In this document: positions 21,086-31,742 of the stretch, one piece after another | Numbering within the stretch: the first letter of the stretch is position 1 | Layout: every line of letters begins with the position of its first letter | Source: Distichodus sexfasciatus | Lineage: Eukaryota; Chordata; Actinopteri; Characiformes; Distichodontidae | Assembly: GCA_032718565.1 (NCBI GenBank) | Contig: JAVGVS010000097.1 | Span: 1,400,902-1,464,901, forward strand | Direction of reading: 5' to 3' | Length of the DNA stretch: 64,000 bases | Translations under genes and position numbers: made by a program | Notes under the pieces: model-generated | The model's database searches: none | What the model was told of the DNA's origin: nothing | The model's input: only the letters and a program-made list of their open reading frames with translations

Positions 21086-21828
21086 CCTAAGGCATATTCT
21101 GTTGCATACTGTGACGTTTGAAAACTTACAAGGTATTTAAGGCATGTGCACAATAGAACTAAACATGTCATTGGTTTTGCACAGTATTCACAGTACACAG
21201 AAAGCAGCATTTTTGAAGAGTGGGCATTTAAAAAATATCTGTTTTGATCCTGGCTAAAACTCTGCTTATGTGTAGGCTTCAAGGCAAAAGGTATTAAAAA
21301 ATATCTACATATGTGTAAAAGCAAGCCCTAAGTCTTGGGATTTATGCAGTCTGCCTGAGGTACTCATGAGCAAAATTACCGTCCCCAGCACTGATCTCTG
21401 GGGGCGAAAAAGCTGTCAGCTCGCTACAGATGGGGTCAGTTCAGACCATCGTTTTTCCCAATAATGATGTACAGATCACAGCTGGACCTGATAAAGCTGA
21501 CAGAAGAATTGACGCATTTGAGCGTTGGTGAAGAAAGCTAAGAATTCCATGTACAGCAAGAGTAACCAACAGCAAAAAAAATTTCTTGAGCGGGTCAATC
21601 CAGATGTATCACCAAAGGCAAAATCACCAGACTCGGGTTCAGTTATTTTGGTCGCGTGATGTGGTCGGGCGCTCATTGGAAAAGCGGTGATCGCCGAACT
21701 GGTCAGTGGATCCAGGAGGGCTGGGTAAACCAGAGAACACAAGGTGTTGACACAGTGAAAATGGTGCGCTGGATAAGCATAAAAACTGAATGAACCAGTT
21801 CATGACTAAAATCATGGAAAGAACTCGC
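21086..21828. other. no gene; small SINE A remnant
   Basis: CTGAGGTACTCATGAGCAAA near 21354-21375 is a small SINE A remnant. Minus-strand frames at 21007-21324 and 21476-21830 are unrecognised. Confidence 0.4.
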
Positions 21829-22050
21829 ATGAGTGGTGGTCAGTGGTTAAGGCACTCGCCTCTGGACCAAGAGGTTGTGGGTTCAGATCCTGCCTCAGTA
21901 ATACCACCATTGGGCCCCTGGGCAAGACCCTTAACTTCTAAGTTGTCCATGGGAAACCATAATTAGGGTGAAAATGTAAGTAATTAGAGAAAATGAAAGT
22001 CGCTCCTAGATAGGTGGCTAAAATCTGCATGTAAAATGTAAATAAACGTA
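21829..22050 (+). mobile_element. SINE B copy
   Basis: tRNA-like head (GTGGTTAAGGCACTCGCCTC, B-box GGGTTCAGATCC), then ACCACCATTGGGCCCCTGGG and an A-rich end with AAATGTAAATAAAC. The GATAAGAG part of the L2-like tail has decayed here. Confidence 0.85.
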
Positions 22051-22117
22051 GCATATAGAGTCCAGCCGACTACATACTGGAAAGAATGAATAGACAAGCT
22101 ATTATACAAAGTTCCAT

Positions 22118-22222
22118 TCATTCATTATCTCATCTGCTTAGTCTCTATCGCCGTTGTGGGGACCGGAATCTATCCTGGGACTATGAGCATTACGTTGGGG
22201 ACGAGGCGCTAACACAGACTCC
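22118..22222 (-). mobile_element. DANA-like SINE, 3' fragment
   Basis: ATTCATTCATTATCTCATCTGC-type end and GGGACCGGAATCTATCCTGG are the reverse complement of the DANA-like tail (first motif shown: ATTCATTCATTATCTCATCT). Confidence 0.65.
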
Positions 22223-23355
22223 AAAGTTCCACAAGAAAACTCCAATGTGATTGTTCAGGTTTTGTAGCTGTGACATGAAAACTGGCACAGTAGAAAGACT
22301 TTGATTAAAATGCATTGAAACAAGCACTTAATGACGGCGGGTCAAATCAGATTGAGAAGTGTGTTCCAGTGAGGTGGTCTGATCGCTGACATAAGAACCA
22401 TGTTGACTGTTGTGTAAAACAGGTGGCCGTAAAAGCTGGGAGAAACTGAATGGGTTCCTAAGGTAAAAATAAACAACAAAAGAAACGGTTGAAAAAGACG
22501 AGTGTGGGTCATGATGGTTAGAGATATGAGGAGACACTTATGGACCGCCGTCGCTGAATTTGGTGGCTTTATATGAAGGCGGCAGTAAAGCATTGATGTT
22601 TGAGCTCCATGTGATGTTGGCCTATGGGGAAAAGCAGACGATAAAATAGACCAAAACTGTGAGCGAGTGCAGGTATAGTGACTATAATACCAGAATTGCC
22701 CAAAAGCTATAACCTGCCAAAGGTTTATCGTAAGGCTAAGTAATCCTTATTATCCTGTGACATCAAATACCACGATTAAGAAGTCTGCTTTTTTACTTAC
22801 TTGTCTTCGCTTTGCCCCTGGCCAGTTCAGCAAAAGGTCGCAAATGATTTTACTATTATCCGTGTGGAAAAGCACAGCCAGTTTCCACTGTTCTGTTCTC
22901 CTGTTTGTGTTGTTCGTCCCTGCTTATGGGCAACATGAATCACTAATCGGGGAGAGTCAGCGTAGTAAAATATGTTCCTTACACATATATTAGAAACAGC
23001 CCTAATTTTTTCTGCTCCTGTGTGTTTCTGCTTGGGAAGTTACCTTGCAAAACTGCACTGTTTTTGCAATATTTTTCCAATTGTATCAATAATGACAAGC
23101 AACAGTAAGAACAAACAACCAAGAAACAGTTACGACATGATCTTCCTCATTTAAAACCTTTACAAATTTCACTTTATCCTGCGGCTTTTAATATTTGTTA
23201 TTTTAATCTTTAATTTTCCTTTTTATTAAATTTTTATATTTAAAAATCTTTTTGTTGTAAATAGAATGTAACCATTAGTGTGTTATGCAGTATTAATAAT
23301 AATTATTGGATTTTTGTTGTACAGTAATAATTACACTTGGTTGCCACACGCCGCG
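22223..23355. other. no gene recognised
   Basis: Over 1 kb of unmatched sequence with short frames on both strands (such as minus 22328-22593 and plus 22757-22993). None shows a family motif. Confidence 0.4.
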
Positions 23356-23556
23356 TCACCACCACCAACAAGAACAACAACAACAGCAACAATAATAATA
23401 ACTAAATAACAACACCACCAGCAATAATAATAGTAATGACAACTAATAACTAACAACAATAGCAACAAGAAACACCACCACCAACAACATACAATAATAA
23501 TAATAATAATAATAATAATATGTAATAATAACTAATAATAATAATAATAACAAACT
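23356..23556 (+). repeat. compound AAC/AAT/ACC trinucleotide tract
   Basis: About 200 bp almost wholly of AAC, AAT, ACC and TAA triplets, including about ten uninterrupted AAT units near 23490-23520. Confidence 0.95.
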
Positions 23557-23629
23557 AGAAAAGAACAATTAGAAGAGGGGTCCATAAGCACTTTGCTAAA
23601 TATTAAGTACTGTATATTTAACACAATAT

Positions 23630-23746
23630 GAAGTAATATTACAATATGCACAACGTCTAATGCATGTTTTCAGGCTGGATCCATCCTATTGGGGTCGTTG
23701 ATCAATGAACTGATGTATCGATGTTTCATTACACCCCTAGCACAAA
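23630..23746 (-). mobile_element. D-family MITE end
   Basis: It ends GATGTTTCATTACACCCCTA, the reverse complement of the D start, with CTGGATCCATCC and CATTGATCAACGACCC-like subterminal sequence. Confidence 0.6.
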
Positions 23747-24691
23747 CATGCAATACGCAGGGGGAAATTTCTGTAACTCAAAGGAATGAGTGATCGACGA
23801 GTGGAGGTGTCACGAGAGCATGCTTTTAACAAAGCGGAAATAGCAAAACCAGTTCAAAAGAGATCACCATGAAAGCACAGCCGATCGAAGGGCCCGGGCA
23901 CACGGGGGCGGTGGAAAGAGCCAGGGATTGAACACACACACACACACACACACTCTTTTATCACTTTGTCAGCTGCTTCCACTAACTTTCATAACAACTA
24001 GACGTAAATAATACTACACCAAACCACAACCGTAACTTTAACCTTAGTAACTAAAAGCAAGTCTTTTACCTCTTTTAGGTTTGGAAAACACTTTATATAA
24101 AAAAAATTTTCTTTATGGGGACCAGCCTTCACTAACCAAAATGTCTCCACAAACATGGACAAATCAGTTCCGACATTTTTAGGGGATAACCAGATCCTCA
24201 CAACCCCACAAACACCTCACACACAAACCACACACACACACAGCATCATCAAGGTGCTTACCAGCCGCAGGGTTTCTGACAGCCAGCTGAGTTCATTCAT
24301 TGATGCTGGTCCCTCTGCTGTTAGTCAGGTCACTGAAACATGAATGAAACGGGTCAATGACGTTTGTTTCCACTGCCGATCCTCCTACAACTCACTTTAA
24401 TCTTGTTTGAGTTCAGTAAAAAAGTCAGGTCAATTTTTATCACATTGGTATTAAAGGAATACTTTTAGGTAAATTCACTGTGATTAAAATTGGTTCATTC
24501 AACAATATTTCATTGCAATCGCTTTTCTAGAGACAAAATCACAGGCCTTAAAGTGCCTGATTTTGTGGCAGCTTTTCTAAAAAGTTGTGTAGAAAGTTTT
24601 GGTGTTTTTAGGCGTTTTGCTGCAATAAAGTTGCAGAAGCAAATCAAAGTATAGAAAAGAAGTTGCGATTTCCCTCTTAATAGTTATTCGT
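23747..24691. other. no gene; (CA)n at 23933-23952
   Basis: Unmatched sequence with a (CA)10 run. Frames 23998-24201 (minus) and 24155-24343 (plus) overlap on opposite strands and have no known motif. Confidence 0.4.
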
Positions 24692-24865
24692 GGGGCGGCA
24701 TGGTGGCGCAGTGGTTAGCCCTGCCACCTCACAGCGAAAAGGTCCTGGGCTCTATTCCTGGGTCGGCCGTAGGGCCTTTCTGTGTGGAGTTTGCATGCTC
24801 TCCCCGTGTTCGTGTGGGTTTTACTCTGGGTACTCCGGTTTCCTCCCACAGTCCAAAAGCATGCA
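24692..24865 (+). mobile_element. DANA-like SINE, 5' half
   Basis: GGGGCGGCATGGTGGCGCAG, GTGGTTAGCCCTGCCACCTC, a decayed B-box (GGGCTCTATTCC), then TTTCTGTGTGGAGTTTGCAT and CCTCCCACAGTCC. It is cut at GCATGCAATATAG, where H-family sequence begins. Frames 24690-25016 are its translation. Confidence 0.88.
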
Positions 24866-25170
24866 ATATAGCTGGCCAATCAAAATCGAGGAAGGGGCGG
24901 TTTATCTCACGCACCTCAATCTCTACATCTCAAAAACATGCGAGAATCTATTTCAAACGCTGCCACTAATGCTAAGATGTGATTTCTCTCGATCTCAGAG
25001 AAACACATTGAAATAGGAACGAACATGGAAGTACCCGATGGCGCTTTTCGTAACTTAGCAACGAGTGCTGAAATAAAGCGCTAAGAGAAAACGCAGAGAA
25101 AACGCTCTGGAAGTGAGGTTTTGACCGCTCTTGGTGGAAAAAATGTGTTTGGTGGACACAGGCCGTAAGT
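24866..25170 (+). repeat. H-family repeat
   Basis: Shares GGCCAATCAAAATCGAGGAA, CACTAATGCTAAGATG and GAAACACATTGAAATAGGAA with 31370-31620. It ends GTTTGGTGGACACAGGCCG. The adjoining SINE is missing its 3' half, so this junction is an insertion or deletion breakpoint. Confidence 0.6.
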
Positions 25171-25867
25171 TTTAAGAACAAATCTCTTCTTAAGTACAGT
25201 TGCTGAATGAGGCCCAAAGATCAAAAATACAACTTAAAAAGGAAACATGCATTAAAAACATTATATATAATGTTTATGTTTATATAATTATTTATATAGT
25301 TTTTTATAGTTATTTATATACTTACAAAACTTACATCAATACATATATATTCCCTTCATAAATTCACACAGTCGTGGGCGGCACTGAATCACATTCAAAT
25401 CAGCAAACTCCTGTATAAACCCTGCCTAGACTAGAATATTTTTCCTCACTGGCATTATATTTGCCAGTTTTTGACAGGGCACCGCACGCCCTCCGCCCAC
25501 ACCTGGAAAACTTCACTGGAGCTGGAATGAGGTCACGCTGTTCAGGAACTCAGTCATCGATGGACACAATAGGCGGCACGCTGATCCCATTTGAGCCGAG
25601 GCGAGTCTCACCAATCGTGCACCAGGAGTGAACTAAACACACATTCCGCTTCCTGACCAGCTTGTGCAAAAGTTGTGAGGGGGTGCGATTGAGCATTTTC
25701 CCGGGCACAATCGCAACATAACGTAATGTATCAAGAACCCGCTCGCTGCCAGGAATTCAGTGTGTATTACATTATGCTTATTGTCTTTATCCAAAGTTCA
25801 GAAATGGTCAAATTTAGAGTGAGTTCCAGTCAAGGAGACCCGCCCTGCTCTGTTTTCATTATGCGCT
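25171..25867. other. no gene recognised
   Basis: AT-rich on the left; 25380-25700 is of mixed composition and unmatched. Confidence 0.4.
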
Positions 25868-26185
25868 AGTGGTGTAATGATACATCGATCTACATCGATA
25901 CATTGATTCAATGATCATGAAATTGTCATAAAATTGATCCAAAATGAAAACATTGATCAAACGTCATATGTATTGTAACACTGCTTGCCAAGCATGTGCA
26001 GACATCAATGGTCACAGCTTTGATTAAGTCTGATAATACAGGCCACAGTTGCTCTGTAGCTCAGGAATACAAATGTCAATTGATATTTTAGTTCACTTTT
26101 ATGATTTGATATGAATGGAGGTGTTTGTGTTAAAATGATATCATGTCTCATATCGATTCATGGCTTTGAACTGAATCTAATCAAA
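25868..26185 (+). mobile_element. D-family MITE
   Basis: It starts AGTGGTGTAATGATACATCG with ATCGATACATTGATTCAATG and ends with a TATCGATTCATGGCTTTGAA block; internal GATATTTTAGTTCAC and GATATGAATGGAGG match 12300-12360. Confidence 0.6.
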
Positions 26186-26189
26186 ATAA

Positions 26190-26425
26190 TATTTAAGTGA
26201 TTTGTCATTGTGAACACACCACAGCACACAGTGCACCTTTGCATTTGACCCATCTGTGAATGAGCAGTGGGCAGCTTTTTGGCAGCACCCAGGGAGCATT
26301 GCTTGGAGACAGTACCTTACTTATGAGTACCTCAGTGGTACCTTTACCAGTTCCAGGACTTGAACCTGCAACCTTCTGATTACAAGGGCAATTCCCTAAC
26401 CGTCATGCTATCAACTGCTCCTGGA
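26190..26425 (-). mobile_element. SINE A, near full length
   Basis: Tail GTGATTTGTCATTGTGAAC at the left and head with CCTAACCGTCATGCTATCAA at the right (plus-strand reading). Confidence 0.88.
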
Positions 26426-26544
26426 AAAGGACACTGAACCATCCAGGAGTCGAACCTAGCCTCTTCTTATGCGTAGTCAAACCCACTATCATAGCAGGCT
26501 TTGTGATATGAGCTGTAGGATATAGGAGTGTATAAGCAGCAATA

Positions 26545-26738
26545 AGTAGGTGTCTAATGATACTGGTCTCTGGGTTCAAGCCGTGGGTTCAAATCCTATC
26601 TCCAACATTACTATCATTGGGTTCCTGAGCAAGACCCTTAACACCAAGTTCCTCTCAGGGAGACTGTCCCTGAAATTAGGGCATGGAAGTTGCTCTGGAG
26701 CTCTAAGAGTGTCTGCTAAGTGGCGTAAATGTCAATGT
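26545..26738 (+). mobile_element. SINE B, full length
   Basis: tRNA-like head with B-box GGGTTCAAATCC, then CTGAGCAAGACCCTTAACAC, GGGAGACTGTCCCTGAAATT and the L2-like tail GCTCTAAGAGTGTCTGCTAA ending in AAATGTCAATG. The frame 26550-26894 reads through it and the next element. Confidence 0.88.
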
Positions 26739-26912
26739 CCCATGGATCACTTTTTGGTAGCTTCTGACCACTGCCAGTGTGGGAATATCACACAAGCGCT
26801 GCTGCAGTTCTGGAGATGCCCTGACCCAGTCATTTACAGGTGCCATGGTAACCAGACAATCAATTTTATTCATGCCACCTGTCAGTGGTCATAATGTTAT
26901 GGCTAAACAGTG
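26739..26912 (+). mobile_element. DNA transposon end remnant
   Basis: GATGCCCTGACCCAGTCAT and a terminus CAGTGGTCATAATGTTATGG are shared with 27575-27693 and 53840-53915. From memory, this terminus belongs to a widespread vertebrate DNA-transposon family, probably Tc1/mariner-related. Only internally deleted pieces remain. Confidence 0.55.
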
Positions 26913-27103
26913 AGTACTCAGCACGGTTATTTCAGCACAGTTAAAGACTAGTCATGCAATTTAATTATTTATATTAAGAAATTGTGTACCTTTGCCAGTA
27001 GGGTACTGGGTGAACCAGGTATTGATTAAATGGATCATTTTCAAACATTATTAGCATTTTGGTGCATAAAAAACCAATTTATTAGGAATTTGCTTAATTT
27101 TGG

Positions 27104-27358
27104 CATGTTAAAAGATAATGATTCATCTTGAACTAATGCTTGCTGTGTATTAAATGTTCATGCGCCCGGTCGCCCAGAGGAGGATGGGGTCTCCCTCCGA
27201 GTCTGTTTCCTTTCAAGGTTTCTTCCTATTAGAGGGAGTTTTTCCTTGCCACTGTCGCCTCAGGCTTGCTTGTTGGGGGGTTTAGGCCGGTTATAAGTGC
27301 TTTGTGACAATGACTGTTATTAACAGTGCTATATGAATAAATTTGAATTTGAACTTGA
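27104..27358 (+). mobile_element. fish LINE/SINE 3' end (CCTTGCCACTGTCGCC type)
   Basis: TCAAGGTTTCTTCCTATTAG, GGGAGTTTTTCCTTGCCACT, GCTTGCTTGTTGGGGGGTTT and a terminal ATGAATAAATTTGAATTTGA. It is the reverse complement of 43795-44045, including flanking CTTGAACTAATG, so both copies derive from one longer retroelement. Confidence 0.75.
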
Positions 27359-27574
27359 TTAAAATTCACTATTTTGGCATGTAAAAATACATCATTTAAA
27401 TTTTAAAAAGTGTTTGCATTATTAATAATGATTTAAATACAGTAAGCATAGCACAATTTTTGCATGCAAAAATAATGATTAAAATCCACTAATTGCTTGC
27501 ATAATTTTGGCATGTTAAAAAAAAATAATTTAAATACAATAAGCATTTGCATAATTTTGGCATGTAAAAATTAC

Positions 27575-27693
27575 ATTATTCTGACCCAGTCGTCTAGCTG
27601 TCTTCACGATTTGGTCATCACAGTCAAAGTTGCTCAAATCTTTACATTTGACCAAAATGTTCTGAAGAAATGTTCAATTGCTGCCTAATATAT
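27575..27693 (+). mobile_element. DNA transposon remnant
   Basis: CTGACCCAGTCGTCTAGCTG, AATGTTCAATTGCTGCC and TAATATATCCCA correspond to the segment just inside the terminus present at 26739-26912; the terminus itself is missing. The frame 27497-27688 is part of it. Confidence 0.5.
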
Positions 27694-27790
27694 CCCAATT
27701 TTGGCATGTTAAAAAATAATCATTTAAATACAAAAGGGAGGAAAAAAATTATGTTATTTATATCTTAAATGTGTTTGCATATAGAATTTT

Positions 27791-28828
27791 ATAGTAAAAT
27801 CCAAACAGCATTTACCTTTTCTCTCTATACATCACTCAGTCCTTCTGTCAGGCTCAAGTCTGTGTGGTCCAGTCTAAAGCCCCTGAATGCAGTAAATCCA
27901 CAATGATTTCAAAACATGAATGAGAGTGTGTTTGCAATTTGGAATAATTTCTGAGGAGATCATTTCATCATTCGAAGTCTAACAGATAATGAGGGTCACT
28001 AGGTTCACTGCATCACACAAAAAATGGACAGCAGGTGAAGTGTATCGTAACATTTGTGTTTTGATTGTACTGATATTAGAGTCCAAAAGCCTGGACAGTG
28101 ACAGCATTTCCAGCTCGGAATCTTGGTGCACCTGGCATGGAATGACATCATGGAAGATCTCTGGTTTTGAAGAAATCTGGCTTTACATTGTCAAGTGCCT
28201 CATAAAACTGCTTTTTGTTGTGCAACAACAAAGGCTATATCCATGGAAATAAATAAAAAGAGACATTATTAAAACGGTCCATTTCAATTGCAAACACGAG
28301 AAGCGTCATGCCAGACATGGCCTAAAGGTTCAAAGGACAACAACGAGCTTGTGCCAAATCACTGTCTGGGCAAGAAAGGAGCAGTGAACTGGGGAGGGTC
28401 GACATGACCAATATTTTCCATTAGTTAAACGGACGTTTCGTTGTACAGTATGTGGAGGGTGGGACACTTTGAGGTAGTAAACCATCTAATAATGACTGGA
28501 AATCCGACACAAATCAGAAGCACTATTGTTAGATCAAAGCTTGGCTTAAGCGGGTTATAAAGTTATGACACATAGAACGCTCTGTGAGAACGAAGCAAGA
28601 CTCACCTTAGAGTGTGTGTTTGCTATTTAACAATCGGTGTTGGCTTCTCAGACATTACAATCCAAAACTACTCCTTTACTGTGAATCTGCACTTTTGCAG
28701 TTGCTGTCAGTAAAAAGACGGACTCAGTTCCTTTGCCTATAGCTTTGGCAAATGTTGACCAAATGTTCAATAAGAATTGCATTCAGAACTAAATCTGTAA
28801 CAAATTATGATTATTATTTTGCCCATTA
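27791..28828. other. no gene recognised
   Basis: About 1 kb unmatched. The frame 27989-28252 (87 codons) has no recognisable domain. Confidence 0.4.
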
Positions 28829-29162
28829 TAATGGTGCAGTGGTAAGCGCTGCTGCCTCACAGCCAGAAGGTACTTGGTTCGAGTCCAGGGTCGGCCGTGG
28901 AGTTTGCATGCTCTCCCTGTGTTCACGTGGGTTTCCTCCGGGTGCTCCGGTTTCTTCCCACAGTCCAAAAGCATGCAATATAGGTTAATTGGCAAGTCTA
29001 AATTGTCCCCGTAAGTGAATGTGATTGTGTGAGTGTGTGTGCCCTGCGGTGTGTTGGCGCCTGCCCAGGGGTGGTCCCGGCCTTGCGCCCGTAGTTCCCG
29101 GGATAGGCTTCTATCCCACCGCGACCCCAGCTGGGACTGAGTGGTTCGGATAATGAATGAAT
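28829..29162 (+). mobile_element. DANA-like SINE, full length
   Basis: It runs from the tRNA-like head (AATGGTGCAGTGGTAAGCGC, B-box GGTTCGAGTCC) through GGAGTTTGCATGCTCTCCCT and CTCCGGTTTCTTCCCACAGT to CCCTGCGGTGTGTTGGCGCC, GCGACCCCAGCTGGGAC and GATAATGAATGAATC. It is the reference copy for the fragments elsewhere. Frames at 28752-29259 are translations of it. Confidence 0.92.
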
Positions 29163-29286
29163 CCTTTTCAGAGTTGGAATAATTGAAGACAGGCCCAAAT
29201 GGAGCAGTAAAATTCTTGCACGAGTCGGGTCCTCCTCTGATTTGTTGGTATGTCCTCAATTGTCTGATCCTTTTAATTCAAATTGG

Positions 29287-29512
29287 GCATTATTTCATTG
29301 TTTTAGTTAGAAAAACTTTATTTAAGTCAAGTATTTCCTTAAGCACAACAGGATAATCTCAGTTATGTATTCAGACATTTTTTAAAGCATTTTCTTCTGT
29401 TTAAAAAAGACTCAGAGACTATCAGATCTGTATCGTATCGGCAGATGTGCAGATTAACAATATTGGTATCAGTATTAGACATTAAAAAAGTGGTATTGTG
29501 CCATGTTTCCAA
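29287..29512 (+). repeat. K-family repeat
   Basis: Reverse complement of 9398-9610, with AAGTCAAGTATTTCCTTAAG, AGACTCAGAGACTATC and ATTGGTATCAGTATTAGACA. Confidence 0.6.
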
Positions 29513-30084
29513 ATGACCCCTACCCTATTTTATTGCATCTAAATGCTCTGGGTGTAACTGGGCCTTGGCAAAGATTAAGTTCAGAACCAATGTGACAATA
29601 TTAGCTCAGGTAAAGATAGTTTAAAGAAAAATACATTAAAAGCTTGCTGTCGCTGTCACAGCTAAATAACGACCAGTGATGCTACTCTGGAGTGAATCTT
29701 TTCATGGAGGTGGAGCCATGTATTAATCCTTACAAATGCAAGCCATTTCCCCTTAAGCCCCTTCCCAATCTGGTTGCCACGGCAACGCTGTCCATATCAA
29801 ATGATGACGGAATGTTTGGTGAAGTAATACTCGTTTTCTTCATTTTCCCTTTTGCAATATGTCAGACGTTTCCCGAAATAAAAGATTTCCTCCACCTCTT
29901 CCAGGGCTAAAAAGGGGACAGTTATTTGATCATCTTCAACGTGTTTGTGCAAGAGGAAAGAAATAACAATCTGAACACGATTAATAAGGCACGTTACACA
30001 AAACTCAGGAAATCTACCCAAACTCAATAACCTTCTCAAATGTTTGTCCTAACAGTGGGGACACGGAAAAGCATTGATCTTGTG
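29513..30084. other. no gene; contains RFX-like palindrome
   Basis: Unmatched sequence. A plus-strand frame (29692-29910) and a minus-strand frame (29797-30039) overlap, neither recognisable. The notable site is listed next. Confidence 0.4.
29773..29786. promoter_or_regulatory. perfect X-box (RFX-type) palindrome
   Basis: GTTGCCACGGCAAC: two perfect inverted half sites separated by two bases, fitting the consensus bound by RFX transcription factors (GTNRCC, short spacer, RGYAAC). Seen directly; function is inferred, as no promoter or gene lies next to it. Confidence 0.4.
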
Positions 30085-30520
30085 GTCTTGATCTTGGGTC
30101 CATAAGGCAAAAATGTGGTCTTGGACTGAATCTTGGTCTGACTATATTACTCATCTCCTGTCACTTCCATCAAATAACGCACAACCTCAAAATGGCTTTC
30201 ATATAATAGATTGACTTTGAGTTCACATTGTTGAGCAATTTGCAAAAGCGGGGATGCTGTAATTTCTCACAACTCAACTTACTGACCACTATAAACATTG
30301 AACTCGATCTCAACTTTCCATAAATAGTAAAAAGCAAGACCACCAAAGCTTTCATGTTTCCGTTCTGAGAATACTCTCTGAGTTTCCAAGCAGATTTGGT
30401 TGCGGTCTTTTCTTTAATGCCAATTTGCCTCGGTCTTGGTCTAGATTTTGGTACGCTGGACTTTGGTGCTAGGTGGTCTGGTGTTTGTCTTGAAAATTAT
30501 GGTCCTGACTTCACATCTGA
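30085..30520. repeat. GGTCTTGG-rich degenerate repeat
   Basis: GTGGTCTTGATCTTGGG and TGTGGTCTTGGACTGAATCTTGG at the left, CGGTCTTGGTCTAGATTTTGG at the right; related inverted motifs (ACCAAGACCAAGTCC) lie at 36370-36510 (motifs above 20 nt shortened in reading). Ends of a dispersed repeat with unmatched DNA between. Confidence 0.4.
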
Positions 30521-31124
30521 TGACAATTATCACCCATTGTATAGATCTATTATGTTGTTTTTAAGCTCTTTTATTTTGGCTGTTAATAGATGGTTCATTC
30601 TGTAATTCTGGCCAAGCCCTAATAGAGTAATGTGCTTTATGCGTTTGGGATGCATCAGGTATCCATTCCTGGAAGAAGACTGCAGCTACCCAAGAAGAAA
30701 AAAATTGAATTTGCAGGTCTGTGAATCTGTTTCATATTTGTAAACAAAACATTTTCCTACTCTTTAAATCAGCAGAAAACATTTCTTTGCAACTTTCCAT
30801 TGGGTTAAAAAGCCTTCACTTTGAATCTGTAAAGCATTTAAATTGTCTAGAAAAGTTGAGTTTTATCCTTTATTCTGTATCATTTGATCTGGGCGACAGC
30901 ACATCTTGTTATGAGCTGTGCAAACTCCAAATTTATACAGTTCTGCAGTCTGTAGAGCTAAACTAAAACAAAGTAAATCAACTGCTGTACAGTTTTTCCT
31001 TCTATTATATTACTGTAGTAAAATACTGCCTTTTTGACAGACAATCCATGAACAGCAAACTTGTCTTTTCAAGTTATTTCTTTGCAAATACAATAACATA
31101 CTGTATATGTAAAGCATTCACTGG
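30521..31124. other. no gene recognised
   Basis: AT-rich unmatched sequence; the 81-codon frame 30721-30966 lacks motifs. Confidence 0.4.
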
Positions 31125-31632
31125 CTAGCAAGAAAGAAGTGACATTGGCGACGGCTGTTCTAAGGACCTGTGTCCCCCTTTTTTTTTTTTTTTGCTGCCA
31201 TCGCCTATTAATTTAATACAAATCCTATGAGCTTCAGCGTTCGGAATACTAAGCACCTTCAGCGGAAAAAAAAATGAGGAGACGTATTTCACCGCAGCGC
31301 TCAGAGCGCTTCAAGTTGAAATCCGTTCAACATTATAACAGCGCTAGGCTCGTCAAAGTCATTTCTCTCTTGCTAGCCAATCAAAATCAAGGAAGGGGGG
31401 AACATATACATTGGTGCTACTCTCCTAGCTGTTATTTGCGCAGTTTAACTCATGCACTCAGTCTCCACGTCTCAAAGACATGTGAGTATCTAGTTAAATG
31501 CTGTCGCTAATGCTAAGATGCAATTTCTCTCCATCTTGTCAGCTAAACTAGCTATCTCAAAGAAACACATTGAAATAGGAATGAACGTGGAAGTGCCCGA
31601 TGGCACTTTTTGTAACTTAGCAACAAGGAGCT
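31125..31632 (+). repeat. H-family repeat, longest copy
   Basis: Includes an inverted terminus (GGACCTGTGTCCCCC then a T run), ATACAAATCCTATGAGCTTC, CAGCGCTCAGAGCGCTTCAA (a palindromic core) and GCTAGCCAATCAAAATCAAG, ending in TTTTTGTAACTTAGCAACAA. It joins sequences found separately at 20935-21085 and 24866-25170. Confidence 0.6.
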
Positions 31633-31644
31633 GTGCTTAGAAAT

Positions 31645-31742
31645 GCTACCTTGCTCATAAGTACCTCAGTGATCCAGGATTTGAACCAGCGACCCTCCGA
31701 TCACAGGGCTAACTCCTTAACCGTTATGCTACAAACTGCCCA
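31645..31742 (-). mobile_element. SINE A, 5' (tRNA-like) part
   Basis: CTTGCTCATAAGTACCTCAG, the B-box in GGATTTGAACC and CCGTTATGCTACAAACTGCC. Confidence 0.8.

Larger units (their letters stand above)
27040..27790 (+). repeat. degenerate ATTTTGGCATGT repeats with nested insertions
   Basis: The phrase TTTTGGCATGT(T/A)AAAA, with ATAATTTAAATACAATAAGC and GCATTTGCATAA, recurs at about 27100, 27370, 27507, 27556 and 27700. Two unrelated pieces sit inside (27104-27358 and 27575-27693). Confidence 0.65.

Noticed and set aside
28789..29259. 156-codon minus-strand open frame
   Set aside because: Most of it is the antisense translation of a full DANA-like SINE.
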